Below are positions 26,134 through 34,952 of a stretch of 64,000 nucleotides of DNA, one piece after another. Source of the stretch: SXOA01 sp046153945 (GTDB taxonomy: Bacteria > Planctomycetota > Planctomycetia > Pirellulales > Pirellulaceae); NCBI GenBank assembly GCA_046153945.1, contig JBJXFF010000024.1, positions 13,437-77,436 of the forward strand. The letters are read 5' to 3'. The stretch's first letter is position 1, and every line of letters starts with the position of its first letter. A program made the translations under genes and the position numbers. The notes under the pieces were generated by a model. It did not search any database. It was not told the origin of the DNA and saw nothing but the letters and a program-made list of their open reading frames with translations.

Positions 26134-27384
26134 CTATCGCTGATTTTCGGCCGCTGGCACGGTGGAAAACGCCGCAGAATGAACCGTTTGGCATCCTCGC
26201 GCAGCGTTGATCTCGTCGAGCAGTCCCTGCACCTTCTGCTCCAGCACGTCCGTCCAATCGCTGATGGCCGTCTTGCTCTCCCGCTCGGTGGGCATCTCGA
26301 GTGGCTCGCCGAAACGAACGATAGCGTGCCGCTCGCCGCGAATGCCCGGATAATCGGCCCGCAGCACATCCTCTTCGAACTTGTCCAGCGTCTCGGCAAT
26401 CCGTTCCAGCGTTGGCCTCTCCTGCACGTAGTTTCCCGGATAGCTGAAGAGCTGGATGACGAAGAACAGGTCGTCCATTTGGTGTTCGAGCCGAAGCTGC
26501 TCGCTTTCGGTAAGCCCTTCCTTCTCGCTCGCCTTGATGATCGCCTTCCTCGCCTCCTTCACCCGTTCGGGAATGATGCCGCCACGGTCCTTTAGGCTGT
26601 GTTCCTTCTCCAAGTCACAGAGGATCTTGTTCGACAACGCCGCAATTCGCTCCGGCACGGTCCCCGTTCGCGGCCCGGCGTGATACTCAATCTCTTTGAG
26701 CGTCAGCATCCCTTCCGCCAGTTTGTAGATCCGGACCGGCAGCGAAAGATCCTTCCGCGGCCGCCAGTGCAGCGACTCCTCCAGCCGGCTCATCAGGTCG
26801 AGGAGTTCTTCCTGTGGATCCTGCACGTAGAAGCACTTGAGGGCGGCTGGGATGGCGACGATCTTGCGAGGCCCCTTCTTCGCCGCCGACATGGCGATGG
26901 CGGCGGCCCCTTCGCGGAACGGAGTGACGCGATCGTTGTTGTGGTAGATGTCCCCTTCCGGAAAGATGACCAGCGGGTGCGGGCTTTCGCGGAGAATTTC
27001 CACCGAGGTCTTGAACGCCTGCAAGTCGTTCCCTTCCCGGTTGATGCTGTAGCAGCCGTGCCACTGCAAGACCTTTTGCTCAAAGGGCTTGCTCATGGCA
27101 AAGACTTGCCAGGCGGAGAGAAAATGAAAGCAACTCTCGCAGCGATGGGCCGCCTCGATCATCACGTAGGAGTCGTAATGGAACGAATGGTTCGGGGTGA
27201 TCAGCGTCCCCAACCCCTCCTTCACCGCCGCACGGACATGCTCCGTCCCCTGCACTTCCACCTGAGTGATCTTCTGCCCCTTCCGCAGCGTCCGGTTGAT
27301 GAGCGGACGCCAGAGCCGCACCAGCCACGGCGTCATTTTGGGGGGCCACCACTTGGGGGGCGTTTTGAACGGTTGGCGGTTCAC
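26134..27384 (-). CDS. PlsC-type 1-acylglycerol-3-phosphate acyltransferase-like protein
   Basis: The acyltransferase motif HX4D is present as LITPNHSFHYDSYVM (~residue 64), and the second block is VIFPEGDIYHNNDRVTPFRE (~residues 140-160, FPEG binding the glycerol phosphate). The protein has 416 residues from GTG 27384, longer than standard PlsC (~240); an ATG 16 codons in (27336) is an alternative start. The C-terminal ~200 residues are helical and charged (KARKAIIKASEKEGLTESEQ) and match nothing I know. It should act at the inner membrane, attaching acyl chains to a glycerol- or other hydroxyl-bearing acceptor. Confidence 0.85.
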   Translation of the reverse strand: MNRQPFKTPPKWWPPKMTPWLVRLWRPLINRTLRKGQKITQVEVQGTEHVRAAVKEGLGTLITPNHSFHYDSYVMIEAAHRCESCFHFLSAWQVFAMSKPFEQKVLQWHGCYSINREGNDLQAFKTSVEILRESPHPLVIFPEGDIYHNNDRVTPFREGAAAIAMSAAKKGPRKIVAIPAALKCFYVQDPQEELLDLMSRLEESLHWRPRKDLSLPVRIYKLAEGMLTLKEIEYHAGPRTGTVPERIAALSNKILCDLEKEHSLKDRGGIIPERVKEARKAIIKASEKEGLTESEQLRLEHQMDDLFFVIQLFSYPGNYVQERPTLERIAETLDKFEEDVLRADYPGIRGERHAIVRFGEPLEMPTERESKTAISDWTDVLEQKVQGLLDEINAARGCQTVHSAAFSTVPAAENQR

Positions 27385-27474
27385 GGAGTCGACTTCGCGG
27401 GCAATGGAAGGGCCGGGAAAGAGGACTTCAATTGAATCGATGCCGCCGCGCGGAGCAACTAGGCGGCTGCAAAA

Positions 27475-27572
27475 CTAACCCGACGCGCAAGCGAGGGAGT
27501 TACGCGCCGGACAAGATAGCGGCCACCATACGAAGTGCGGTAGGGAATACCCTCGCTCGCGCGTCGGGCTAG
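27475..27572. repeat. Inverted repeat, CTAACCCGACGCGCAAGCGAGGG family
   Basis: Left arm 27475-27497 (CTAACCCGACGCGCAAGCGA and on) and right arm 27550-27572 (CCCTCGCTCGCGCGTCGGGC and on) pair with two mismatches over 23 bases; the 52-base centre has no gene. It lies between two minus-strand genes and could fold into a long hairpin. Confidence 0.75.
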
Positions 27573-27582
27573 TGACCGCTGG

Positions 27583-28068
27583 CTACTTCTTCTCTTCCGG
27601 CACTGGGGCGGGCTTCGCCGGCTCCGGCGGCAGCGGTGGCAACACTGGCTCCCCGGGAACAAGCTGGCAGTTCAGCAGGTCCACGGTCACGGTGTTGCGG
27701 GCCATCCGCCGCAGCAGATCGCGGACGAAGCGGAAGTCACCTTGAATGGTCACCTTCTGATCGGGAACGAGGACCGCCGCCAGCGAGTCGCGCTCCGAAG
27801 GGGCGAATTTGAAGCGGATGGTTCCGGACACTTCCGCCGCCGGCTCTTCGATCCGGGTCTCCATGATGGCGATGTAGTTCCCCAGGCCATCCTTCTCAAT
27901 CCGGCTCACCACCCCTTTGATTTCCACGCGGTGGTCTTGCAGCCAAAGGTCGGTCTTCGCCGCGTTGTAGCGGATGGTCTGCACGACCTCGTTCGGGGTC
28001 CCCTGAAAAATCGGGGTGTTATTGGCGGAGAGGGACAGGGCGATGATCGCCAGCGACGAGAGGGACAT
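27583..28068 (-). CDS. Small OB-fold-like (tRNA_anti-like) secreted or cytoplasmic protein
   Basis: The 161-residue protein starts MSLSSLAIIALSLSANNTPI, a hydrophobic N-terminus that might be a short export signal. The middle (VVQTIRYNAAKTDLWLQDHR then VEIKGVVSRIEKDGLGNYIA and VLVPDQKVTIQGDF) matches the strand pattern of the tRNA_anti-like OB fold. The C-terminal 25 residues are Pro/Glu/Lys rich. No catalytic residues. It may bind a small ligand, nucleic acid or partner protein. Confidence 0.55.
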   Translation of the reverse strand: MSLSSLAIIALSLSANNTPIFQGTPNEVVQTIRYNAAKTDLWLQDHRVEIKGVVSRIEKDGLGNYIAIMETRIEEPAAEVSGTIRFKFAPSERDSLAAVLVPDQKVTIQGDFRFVRDLLRRMARNTVTVDLLNCQLVPGEPVLPPLPPEPAKPAPVPEEKK

Positions 28069-28262
28069 GTTGCGGCTCCATGTTCAGAAAGCGAAACAAG
28101 ATGTTAAGAGCACGATACATGAATCATCTCAATTGTGGAAATTTGGGTCAACTAGAGGGGTTGTAAGGGCCAGAAAGGGCGTTTTGAGGGCATGCAACAG
28201 CTATTTCAGGGGAGTGGCATGTTTCATTCGCTTAACACGATTGAACACGAATGACCAATGTC

Positions 28263-28330
28263 CAAGTCCCAATGACCAATGAAAAACGAGATGCCGCCAT
28301 TGGCCATTGGTCATTGGTCATTGGGGCTTG
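28263..28330. repeat. Inverted repeat of CCAATGACCAATG type
   Basis: Left arm 28263-28281 (CAAGTCCCAATGACCAATG) and right arm 28312-28330 (CATTGGTCATTGGGGCTTG) differ at one position and are separated by 30 bases; additional CATTGGCCATTGG units lie inside. The right arm ends at the stop of the HTH gene. Confidence 0.75.
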
Positions 28331-28331
28331 A

Positions 28332-29141
28332 TCATTTCCTCCCCCTCCTCCGCTCACTTTTCGCCGGCTCCTTCGCTCGATTTTCCGCAGCTTTCTTCTC
28401 GTCAAGTTCGGTGCAATAAGCGACATAGTCTCGCACTTCGTCCACGCTCATCCGTTTCTTAAGCTTGGTGATTTCACTCTTCAGGCGCACTTGCTCCAGG
28501 CGTTCTTGGTGCCTTTGCTGCTTCTCTTCCGGCGTCAGCGTGGCAGGGTTCTTCTTCCGGTTTAGAAGCGTCAGTGCCGCCCGCCAATTCTTGCGGCTGG
28601 CGGCCACCAGGCTGATCATGGCGGGGACGGCGACCAACTCGTCGGCCCGCTGCAACTCGCGGGCAAACTCCTCGTCCCGCGCGGCGGCATGCGTGATCGT
28701 GGTGGGATCGATGTTGAGATAGGCCCCCACTTGGCGGCGCGAGAGTCCGACCGAAATGAGCTTGCAAATCTGCTCCCGAATCTCCGGCGTCAGAACCGTC
28801 GGCCGTCCTCCCCGGTTCCACGGCACCGGCGCGGCCAATCTCTGCAGCAGCTCCTCGGCCTCCTCGTGGGGTAGGCTTCCAGCCTGCCCGGCCACAGCCA
28901 GACTCTGATTCTGGAGAGGATTCTGGGCAGGCTGGAAGCCTACCCCACATTCTTCCCCGGAAGAGGGCCCGCTGAAAAACCCCCCTGGTTTTTCAGCAGC
29001 GATGGGGGTACTGGGGGCCCCACCCAAACTGAAAATCCCCCCGGGTTTTTCAGCCCCCCTGGGGTTTCCCTCCCCCGCCAGAAGGGCCTCGCTGTTCACA
29101 TCCACTGTGTCACATGTTTTGTTTTGTTCCACCTTTGTCAT
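28332..29141 (-). CDS. Helix-turn-helix (homeodomain-like) protein with repeat-built N-terminus
   Basis: From ATG 29141, preceded by GAGGAG at suitable distance, the protein has 269 residues. The recognisable part is residues ~110-165: GGRPTVLTPEIREQICKLIS then VGLSRRQVGAYLNIDPTTIT, a homeodomain-like HTH of the type found in transposon or terminase small-subunit proteins. The C-terminal half is a charged coiled coil (EEKQQRHQERLEQVRLKSEI). Residues ~30-92 are encoded by three inserted palindromic elements (AEKPGGIFSLGG, AEKPGGFFSG, VGFQPAQNPLQNQSLAVAGQ). It may be a DNA-binding regulator or a domesticated mobile-element protein. Confidence 0.65.
   Translation of the reverse strand: MTKVEQNKTCDTVDVNSEALLAGEGNPRGAEKPGGIFSLGGAPSTPIAAEKPGGFFSGPSSGEECGVGFQPAQNPLQNQSLAVAGQAGSLPHEEAEELLQRLAAPVPWNRGGRPTVLTPEIREQICKLISVGLSRRQVGAYLNIDPTTITHAAARDEEFARELQRADELVAVPAMISLVAASRKNWRAALTLLNRKKNPATLTPEEKQQRHQERLEQVRLKSEITKLKKRMSVDEVRDYVAYCTELDEKKAAENRAKEPAKSERRRGRK
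28866..28948. repeat. Perfect 24-bp inverted repeat inside the HTH gene
   Basis: Left arm 28866-28889 and right arm 28925-28948 (GGGCAGGCTGGAAGCCTACC and on) are perfectly complementary over 24 bases with a 35-base centre. It is read in frame as VGFQPAQNPLQNQSL. Single-arm relatives (GAAGCCTACCCCACG) lie at ~34929-34951 and ~45715-45738 between genes. Confidence 0.85.
28971..29053. repeat. Two copies of a CTGAAAAACC...GGTTTTTCAG palindrome inside the HTH gene
   Basis: Copies at 28971-28997 (GCTGAAAAACCCCCCTGGTT and on) and 29029-29053 each form a short hairpin and encode AEKPGG[FI]F twice in the N-terminal region of the HTH protein. Confidence 0.8.
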
Positions 29142-29331
29142 CGCAGTTCTCCTCAACAATAGAGATTTACCTATTACCGACTTTCGACAATAGTACATCC
29201 GTACAGTTGGCACTGTCAAGCCCCGCCGGCAAGAATTTCGGAAATAGTTCGGGAGAACGCACCAAGGAGCGATGCTCGTCGCGGAAAGTCTTTTCGCGAA
29301 ACACGCTGCCCGTAGCGCGACGTCCACCCCC

Positions 29332-29356
29332 GACCGTCTTGGAATGACGGCCTACT
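29332..29356. repeat. CCGTCTTGGAAAGACGGCCTAC element at the stop of the kinase-WD40 gene
   Basis: GACCGTCTTGGAATGACGGC then CTACT is a copy of the elements inside the same gene (31513-31760). The complement of its CTA forms the stop codon of the kinase gene at 29352-29354. Confidence 0.7.
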
Positions 29357-32300
29357 TTAGCAATTCGCCAGGCAACCGGAGCACGTAGACGGTGCCGTTG
29401 CCGTTGCGGGTTACGAGGTGGCGGCCATCGGCGGCGAACTTAATATCCTTGATCACGCCGCGAGAGTGGAATGTCCAGCGCAGGGGCGTTACGCCGACTT
29501 GAATAATGGGATCAAAGAGGTGAATTTCCCCAGCGTCATCGAGCACAGCCACCAATTGACCATTGGGGCTAAAGGCAACAGACACATGCGCGTAAGGTGG
29601 AGTCTTGAACCGCCGATAATCCTCTCCAGTGCCTGAATCCCAGAAACTCGTCTGTTCACCGGCCGATGCCAACAGGCCACCATCAGGGCGGAATACCAAA
29701 GAATGCACGTTGCCCGTTGCCTCAAGGGGGTGAGTCCACTTAGGCTTCCCTTTCTTCACGTCCCAAAGAGTGATGCCCGTCCCAAAACCGTTTGGCGTAA
29801 TACCGCCTGCCGCCAGGAAACCTCCCTTCGCATCTAAGGCTATCGCCCCGGCACCAGCAAACTTGGCTTTGGGAGCTACAACATCATCGGTCTGCAGGCC
29901 TTGAACGGATTGCCAATCCCAAATGTGAATGTCGGCTTGATACTGGCTGCCCGCAGCAAAACTCCGACCGTCTGCGGCGAAGGCCAAGTAGTTAACTTCT
30001 GTCGGCTGCGCGGGCAACGTTGATTGCAATTTCCCGGTGGCCACATCCCAGAGCGTAACTCGACTTGGGGCCTTGCCGTATTGGCCTAAACCCATCGCAA
30101 GCAACGACCCGCCAGGATGAAAAACGACGCTACAGACGTCAGTCTCTGGGTCGAGCGTGTGCAGCAGTTTCTGGGTGGATAGATCCCAAAGCTGCGCCTT
30201 TAATGCGGATACGCCGGAGTACCCATTGGCGACGGCGACCATCCCGGCTGCATTGACATCCATGAACGTTTTCGTGAACGGGCTATTGCTCGCTCGCCTC
30301 TCAATTCCCGTTTCAGCATCCCAGAGGCAAACGTCTCCAAATGCATCGCCGGTGGCGATCATTTTTCCATTTGGGCTGAAGGCTATGCAATGGATGTCCT
30401 GAGCATTATTGGTCCGCCAATCGCTCTTTTTCTCCCCCAAATTCCATAATTCCAAACCAGGAGCTGAATTCTCGTGGTGGTAATAGGCGAGATGTTTTCC
30501 ATCCAGACTAAAGGCCAATCCATGACCATGATTCCCCACATTCGAGACGATGGACTCGGTTTCGGTGGTGAGATCGAAAACTTTGGTTCCAGAAAGATGT
30601 CTGGTAGCGAAGAGCGTGCCAGAAGGCGAAAACGTTCCGTTGATGATTCTTTCCGTAAACGGGAAAGTGTGCAATCGTTCGCCTGTATCCGCGTTCCAGA
30701 TTCTGATCGCGTGATCTTTACCCGCCGTGGCGAGCAAGCGACCATCGGAACTCAGGTTAAAAAACCATTCTTGCTCATCATCAATCACCCGCGTGGTTTC
30801 GCCGGTCTGGGAGTCGACAATTGCGACGCCATCTGCTTTGTTAGGATTTCTGTCAAGCGCCAGGCGTCGTCCATCGCCGCTCATCCGACAATAAATCCCG
30901 CCCATTTCCCGCTGGACAGAGCCTGAAGCCATGTTCCAGAACTGTATTCGGACATCCGCATAGGAACTCGTCATCAATAGGTTGTCGGCAGCACAATATG
31001 ATATTTTTGTGATGGCCATGTTGTGCGGATGTCGCAGAACCTGAAGTTGTTCGCCACTGGTAGTGTTCCATACTTTGACAGTCCCGTCATGGCTGGCACT
31101 TGCCAGTTTGTCCTCCCCTAGAAAGGCAACTGCGTTAACAGTATGCGAGTGTCGCATTCGGCTGTCGCCGAGGATGGCAACGATTTCCGCAGGTGCTTTC
31201 GCGGGATTGCCGTCCCCCGCGACGGCCAGCTCGTACGCTGGGATATCCTCGCGGCGCAGGGCGTCGAATATGGAGTTGGGAGCGACAGGGGATGTGCCGG
31301 ATTTTCCTGCCGCTGGGAGCTTTGATGACGGATCCGTATCGGGCGGATTGACCGTGGCAATCGTCTTTCCATCCTGCTGAATCTCGGCTTTCGTTCCTTC
31401 CTCCAGTTCAAGCTTGCCGATTACCTTTCCTTCCTTGTTCTTGATCAGAATCGTGATGCCGTAGTAAATCCCACCACCCGCCAGTAGCAGCAGGGCAATC
31501 GCGGCGGCAATGTAGGCCGGAATGTAGGCCGTCTTTCCAAGACGTGCCGGGAGGGGTCGTGGGGCAGGGGTGATGACTTTTGGTGAAACTGCTTTCAACG
31601 TGGGCAAAGTTGGCTCCTGACCGTCTTGGAAAGACGGCCTACTTTGGGGTGTGCTGGCGTGGGTGCCGGTCATGGAGCTCGCGAGGTGCTTGTCGGTGCT
31701 GGACGTTTTTGGCGGGGCGAAGTCTATTCCTGGCACGTCTTGGAAAGACGGCCTACATTGGAGCGGCCTGCAATGGGGCTGGAGCGCTTCGGCGACTTCG
31801 GCCGGGGTGCTATAGCGGGAGGCCGGATTGCGGGCGAGCATTTTGGTGACGATGTCGGCGAGGTCGGGGGGAAGGTCGGGGCGTAGGGACTCGACGGGGG
31901 CGGGGGTTTCGGTGGCGAGGGCCATCATTTTTTGCACTGGCGTGACGTACTTCTCGCCGCCGAATGGTGCCTGGCCGGTGAGGAGCTTATAAAGGGTTGC
32001 GCCGAGGCTGTAGATGTCGGCCCGGATATCGACCGTGTGGCTGCTGGAGCCTTGCTCGGGAGCCATGTAGTCCAAGGTTCCCATCATCTGGCCGGTAGTG
32101 GTCAATTCCCGTCCGCCCCCCGCTTCGCTTCCGAGCAAGGCCAAGCCGAGGTCGAGAATCTTCAGCGTGCCGGTCGTGGAGAGGATCAGGTTCGACGGCT
32201 TGATGTCCCGGTGGACGAGGCCGTGCTCGTGCGCGCTTTGCAAGCCGAGGGCGGTTTGGCGGATGAGCTCGCAGGCGTCACCGATGTGGAGCTGCCCCTG

Positions 32301-32894
32301 CTGGCGAACGAGCTGGGAGAGGTCGCTGCCGGCCACGTATTCCATCACCAGGTAGTGAATCCCCTCCTGCTCCCCCGCATCCATTGCCCGGACGAGATTG
32401 GGGTGCTCCAGCTTTCCCACCGCTTCCATTTCGCGAGAGAACCGGGCGACGGCGTGCGCGTCCTTCATCCGGTCGCTGGTGAGGACCTTGATCGCCACGA
32501 TTTTCTTGAGGCGAGCATGGCGGGCCTTATAGACCGCTCCCATTCCTCCCTCGCCGAGCTTTTCCAGAATCTCGTAGTCGCGAATGGCCGTGAGATTGGC
32601 CGGGATGCCGGGAGGCAACTTGCCCGCGGCCGGTGAGCGCGAGGCATCGACCCCGATTTCCTGCACAAACGCCAGGGCCTTCTGGAAGCCCGCTTCCTGG
32701 CTGAAGGGGACCGGCGCCCCGTGGCGGAGCGAGGCGGCCAGCGGGTCGGAAGAATTCGAAATCTCCTCCATGGTCGTCCGGCAGGTCTCGCACGCATCCA
32801 GATGCGTGGCAAGTTCGCTGGCGGTGCTCTCCTCCAGCCGACCCGCGGAGAACAAAGCAAGTTCCTGGCGACTCGGACAGAGGAGGACGTTCAT
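29352..32894 (-). CDS. Receptor serine/threonine kinase with zinc-finger N-terminus and WD40 propeller
   Basis: The 1180-residue protein has four parts. Residues 1-60 carry an anti-sigma-like zinc motif HLDACETC (H31, C35, C38). The kinase domain (~107-370) has LGEGGMGAVYKARH, VAIKVLTS, HRDIKPSNLIL and DLGLALLG (DLG for DFG). A linker (~375-450) contains elements read as RPSFQDVPGID and SRPSFQDGQEP. A transmembrane helix (~455-483, YIAAAIALLLLAGGGIYY) leads to WD40 repeats from ~585 (AVAFLGEDKLASASHDGTVK, LSSDGRLLATAGKDHAIRIW). The zinc finger and adjacent ECF sigma gene suggest that the kinase controls that sigma factor. The propeller part is lower in GC (about 47% in two lines) than the kinase part (about 63%). 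Confidence 0.92.
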   Translation of the reverse strand: MNVLLCPSRQELALFSAGRLEESTASELATHLDACETCRTTMEEISNSSDPLAASLRHGAPVPFSQEAGFQKALAFVQEIGVDASRSPAAGKLPPGIPANLTAIRDYEILEKLGEGGMGAVYKARHARLKKIVAIKVLTSDRMKDAHAVARFSREMEAVGKLEHPNLVRAMDAGEQEGIHYLVMEYVAGSDLSQLVRQQGQLHIGDACELIRQTALGLQSAHEHGLVHRDIKPSNLILSTTGTLKILDLGLALLGSEAGGGRELTTTGQMMGTLDYMAPEQGSSSHTVDIRADIYSLGATLYKLLTGQAPFGGEKYVTPVQKMMALATETPAPVESLRPDLPPDLADIVTKMLARNPASRYSTPAEVAEALQPHCRPLQCRPSFQDVPGIDFAPPKTSSTDKHLASSMTGTHASTPQSRPSFQDGQEPTLPTLKAVSPKVITPAPRPLPARLGKTAYIPAYIAAAIALLLLAGGGIYYGITILIKNKEGKVIGKLELEEGTKAEIQQDGKTIATVNPPDTDPSSKLPAAGKSGTSPVAPNSIFDALRREDIPAYELAVAGDGNPAKAPAEIVAILGDSRMRHSHTVNAVAFLGEDKLASASHDGTVKVWNTTSGEQLQVLRHPHNMAITKISYCAADNLLMTSSYADVRIQFWNMASGSVQREMGGIYCRMSGDGRRLALDRNPNKADGVAIVDSQTGETTRVIDDEQEWFFNLSSDGRLLATAGKDHAIRIWNADTGERLHTFPFTERIINGTFSPSGTLFATRHLSGTKVFDLTTETESIVSNVGNHGHGLAFSLDGKHLAYYHHENSAPGLELWNLGEKKSDWRTNNAQDIHCIAFSPNGKMIATGDAFGDVCLWDAETGIERRASNSPFTKTFMDVNAAGMVAVANGYSGVSALKAQLWDLSTQKLLHTLDPETDVCSVVFHPGGSLLAMGLGQYGKAPSRVTLWDVATGKLQSTLPAQPTEVNYLAFAADGRSFAAGSQYQADIHIWDWQSVQGLQTDDVVAPKAKFAGAGAIALDAKGGFLAAGGITPNGFGTGITLWDVKKGKPKWTHPLEATGNVHSLVFRPDGGLLASAGEQTSFWDSGTGEDYRRFKTPPYAHVSVAFSPNGQLVAVLDDAGEIHLFDPIIQVGVTPLRWTFHSRGVIKDIKFAADGRHLVTRNGNGTVYVLRLPGELLK
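31513..31760. repeat. Three copies of a CGTCTTGGAAAGACGGCCTAC palindromic element inside the kinase gene
   Basis: Copies lie at 31513-31548 (inverted), 31619-31645 and 31732-31760. All are in frame and give RLGKTAYIPAYI, SRPSFQDGQ and CRPSFQDVPG in the linker just before and at the start of the membrane helix. Confidence 0.8.
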
Positions 32895-33013
32895 GAAGAA
32901 TTCCTAATTGCTAGTTGAGCGCTGCGATTGAGGATAAATATCTCGACATAGTAACAACGGAAAGTCCTCACACGATATTTCTGAATTGCGGTAAGTGGTT
33001 GTGGTAAATGGGG

Positions 33014-33631
33014 TTACTCAAAATCGACGAGTTCCTCTCGCAGACGTTTGAGAACGCGGGATTTGGCCATGTAGGCCGCGCCGAGGGACATTTGCAGGGA
33101 GGCGGCGACATCGGCGGGCCTCTTGTCTTCCACAGTGATGAGCCAGAACGCTTGCCAGGTGCGGGGCTCGAATTCCGCCCGGACCAGTTCCAGCGTTTGC
33201 CGGGCGATATGGGCGATGGTGGACTGGGCCGTTTCGGAAAGTGAGCCAGGTTCCGGGGCCTCGGCAGGGATTTGGGCCATGATCTCATCGTGATCCGCAC
33301 CGCCGACCGCCGGCGCGCGGCCTGCTTGATTTCGGAAATGGTCGCGGATTTTGTTGCGCGTGATCGTCCAGAGCCAGCCGCGAAACCTGTCGCTGGGGCT
33401 CGTGCGATCGAACGTTTCGATCTTTGCGGCAACGGCCCGAAAAGTTTCTTGCATCACATCGGAGGCATCGCTCTCTTGCAGGCCGGATTCCCGCGCCCAG
33501 CCGTAGACGAGTGGGCCGAACATTTTCGCCAGGCGCTGCCAGGCGTCGGGGTCGCGGACCTTCAACCGGCGAATGAGGCTTGACGAAGCGCTGCCGGATG
33601 CATTCGACAGACTGGGGCTGCTGAGATTCAT
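33014..33631 (-). CDS. ECF-type RNA polymerase sigma factor
   Basis: From ATG 33631 the protein has 205 residues. Region 2 is visible as RLKVRDPDAWQRLAKMFGPL and QESDASDVMQETFRAVAAKI, with FRGWLWTITRNKIRDHFRNQ at the end of region 2; region 4 is EPRTWQAFWLITVEDKRPAD then VAASLQMSLGAAYMAKSRVL. The order and the neighbouring zinc-finger kinase (start 120 bases downstream on the same strand) match planctomycete ECF families linked to Ser/Thr kinases. It should direct transcription of a regulon when released or modified by the kinase. Confidence 0.9.
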   Translation of the reverse strand: MNLSSPSLSNASGSASSSLIRRLKVRDPDAWQRLAKMFGPLVYGWARESGLQESDASDVMQETFRAVAAKIETFDRTSPSDRFRGWLWTITRNKIRDHFRNQAGRAPAVGGADHDEIMAQIPAEAPEPGSLSETAQSTIAHIARQTLELVRAEFEPRTWQAFWLITVEDKRPADVAASLQMSLGAAYMAKSRVLKRLREELVDFE

Positions 33632-33916
33632 TCCACTGCCGCCTGAAAAGGCCGAACGAAGTCGAAAGACTACTCCCAGCCAAGTCGGCGTGAATATACC
33701 AGGATATGAAAAGCCAATCCAGCAGCAGTCCTCATTCGCGCCGCCGCTTGTAACCGCTCTCAAGCTTACCCGACGCTACTCACCAAGCGGCCCTCCATCA
33801 GTCGACATCGTAAGGAACGGTTCTCAACTGCTCGAAAGTCCCCGCTGGCTGTTTTCAGCCCCCGCGATTTGTTATCATTTCCGGCCTTGTCCGAAAACTC
33901 TCGCCGAGGGCCTCTC
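33632..33916. other. Divergent intergenic stretch with no recognised feature
   Basis: About 285 bases between the ECF sigma gene and the zinc-ribbon gene. No repeat of the families above or RNA gene is visible. Confidence 0.35.
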
Positions 33917-34381
33917 ATGTACTGCCAGAAATGCGGCATTGAAGCGCCGACGAAGTACGTTGCCATGTATCAGAACATCGGGGCGCTGGTCATGCGGTTC
34001 TCCAGCAGCGTGGAGGGGAATCTCTGCAAGAATTGCATCCATTCCACCTACTGGACCATGACGGGGATCAACATGACGCTCGGCTGGTGGGGGATGATCT
34101 CGCTGGTGGTCACGCCGTTCTTCATCATCAACAACACGGTCCGCTATCTCGGCTGTTTGGGGCTCGAGTCCCCCAATCCCGGCGCAGCGCCGCCGCAACT
34201 TACCGACGACGCCTGCGCGCGCCTCCAGCCGCTCGTGCAGGAAATCTTCGGCCGGCTGAACGCCCAGGAGCCGCTGGAGCGAGTCTGCCAGGACATCGCC
34301 TTGCGGACGGGACTGACGCCGGGGCAGGTGTCGCTGTATGTCGCGGCTGTTATGGCGCATTCCCAGCAGCAGGGACAGTAA
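33917..34381 (+). CDS. Zinc-ribbon membrane protein of unknown function
   Basis: The 154-residue protein from ATG 33917 begins MYCQKCGIEAPTKYVAMYQN, a zinc-ribbon half (CxxC), with the second pair in GNLCKNCIHSTYW. One or two hydrophobic segments follow (MTLGWWGMISLVVTPFFIIN). The last ~60 residues are soluble and helical (DACARLQPLVQEIFGRLNAQ). It may be a small membrane-bound regulatory or scaffold protein. No neighbour suggests a role. Confidence 0.65.
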   Translation: MYCQKCGIEAPTKYVAMYQNIGALVMRFSSSVEGNLCKNCIHSTYWTMTGINMTLGWWGMISLVVTPFFIINNTVRYLGCLGLESPNPGAAPPQLTDDACARLQPLVQEIFGRLNAQEPLERVCQDIALRTGLTPGQVSLYVAAVMAHSQQQGQ

Positions 34382-34435
34382 GGCGAGCGGGGGGCGTCAG
34401 CCCCCTGATACTAAAGCCCAGAAGTCATGGGCAAG

Positions 34436-34900
34436 TTACTCGTGCCTAATCTTCGGACCATCCGTTTTGTAGGCTCCGGTTCCCCCTTGGTAGCGCCCTT
34501 TTGCGGTCCAGTTCAGGGCGATCCGTTTCGGGAATGCGATTCCCGAATAGTCCCAGCCCCAGGTGCCGTCGTCGATGCAGCGGCCAGCACCTTTGGTCGG
34601 CGTGCCGCCGCCAACGTAGTAGCCACCGTAGAAACGGGTGTTGCTGGGAATGGTGATTTTCCGCAAGCACTGCGGACAGCCCGCGCGGGCGAAGTCGCAC
34701 TCGCGATAGCCTTCGGAAGTGGCTCCCCAGACGATGCCGGAAGGAGGGGCCGTTTCCTGATCCGTGATGGTGTAACTGGCCGTTCCTGAGTCAAAGTCAG
34801 CGGGCGGCCCGGCTTGACTGTCTCGGGACGACAAGAGACTTCCCGCGAAGACGAGAATTGCAAGGAACCAGAAATATCGACCGTTAGTTTTGAGTTTCAT
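34436..34900 (-). CDS. Small secreted protein of unknown function
   Basis: The 154-residue protein has a signal peptide (RYFWFLAILVFAGSLLSSRD, cleavage probably after DSQA). The mature part is rich in Gly, Thr and aromatic residues, with CxxC in AGCPQCLRKITIP and a third Cys in GRCIDDGTWGWDYSG. The pattern suggests a small beta-rich extracellular domain. No family recognised. Confidence 0.6.
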   Translation of the reverse strand: MKLKTNGRYFWFLAILVFAGSLLSSRDSQAGPPADFDSGTASYTITDQETAPPSGIVWGATSEGYRECDFARAGCPQCLRKITIPSNTRFYGGYYVGGGTPTKGAGRCIDDGTWGWDYSGIAFPKRIALNWTAKGRYQGGTGAYKTDGPKIRHE

Positions 34901-34952
34901 GGTTTTCGTCCTTGAAAACGTGTTGTTGAGCAGGCAGGAGGCCTACCCCACG

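Noticed and set aside
34926..34952. Start of another gene at the AGGCCTACCCCACG segment
   Set aside because: It is a single arm of the GGAAGCCTACCCCAC repeat family and has no coding features.
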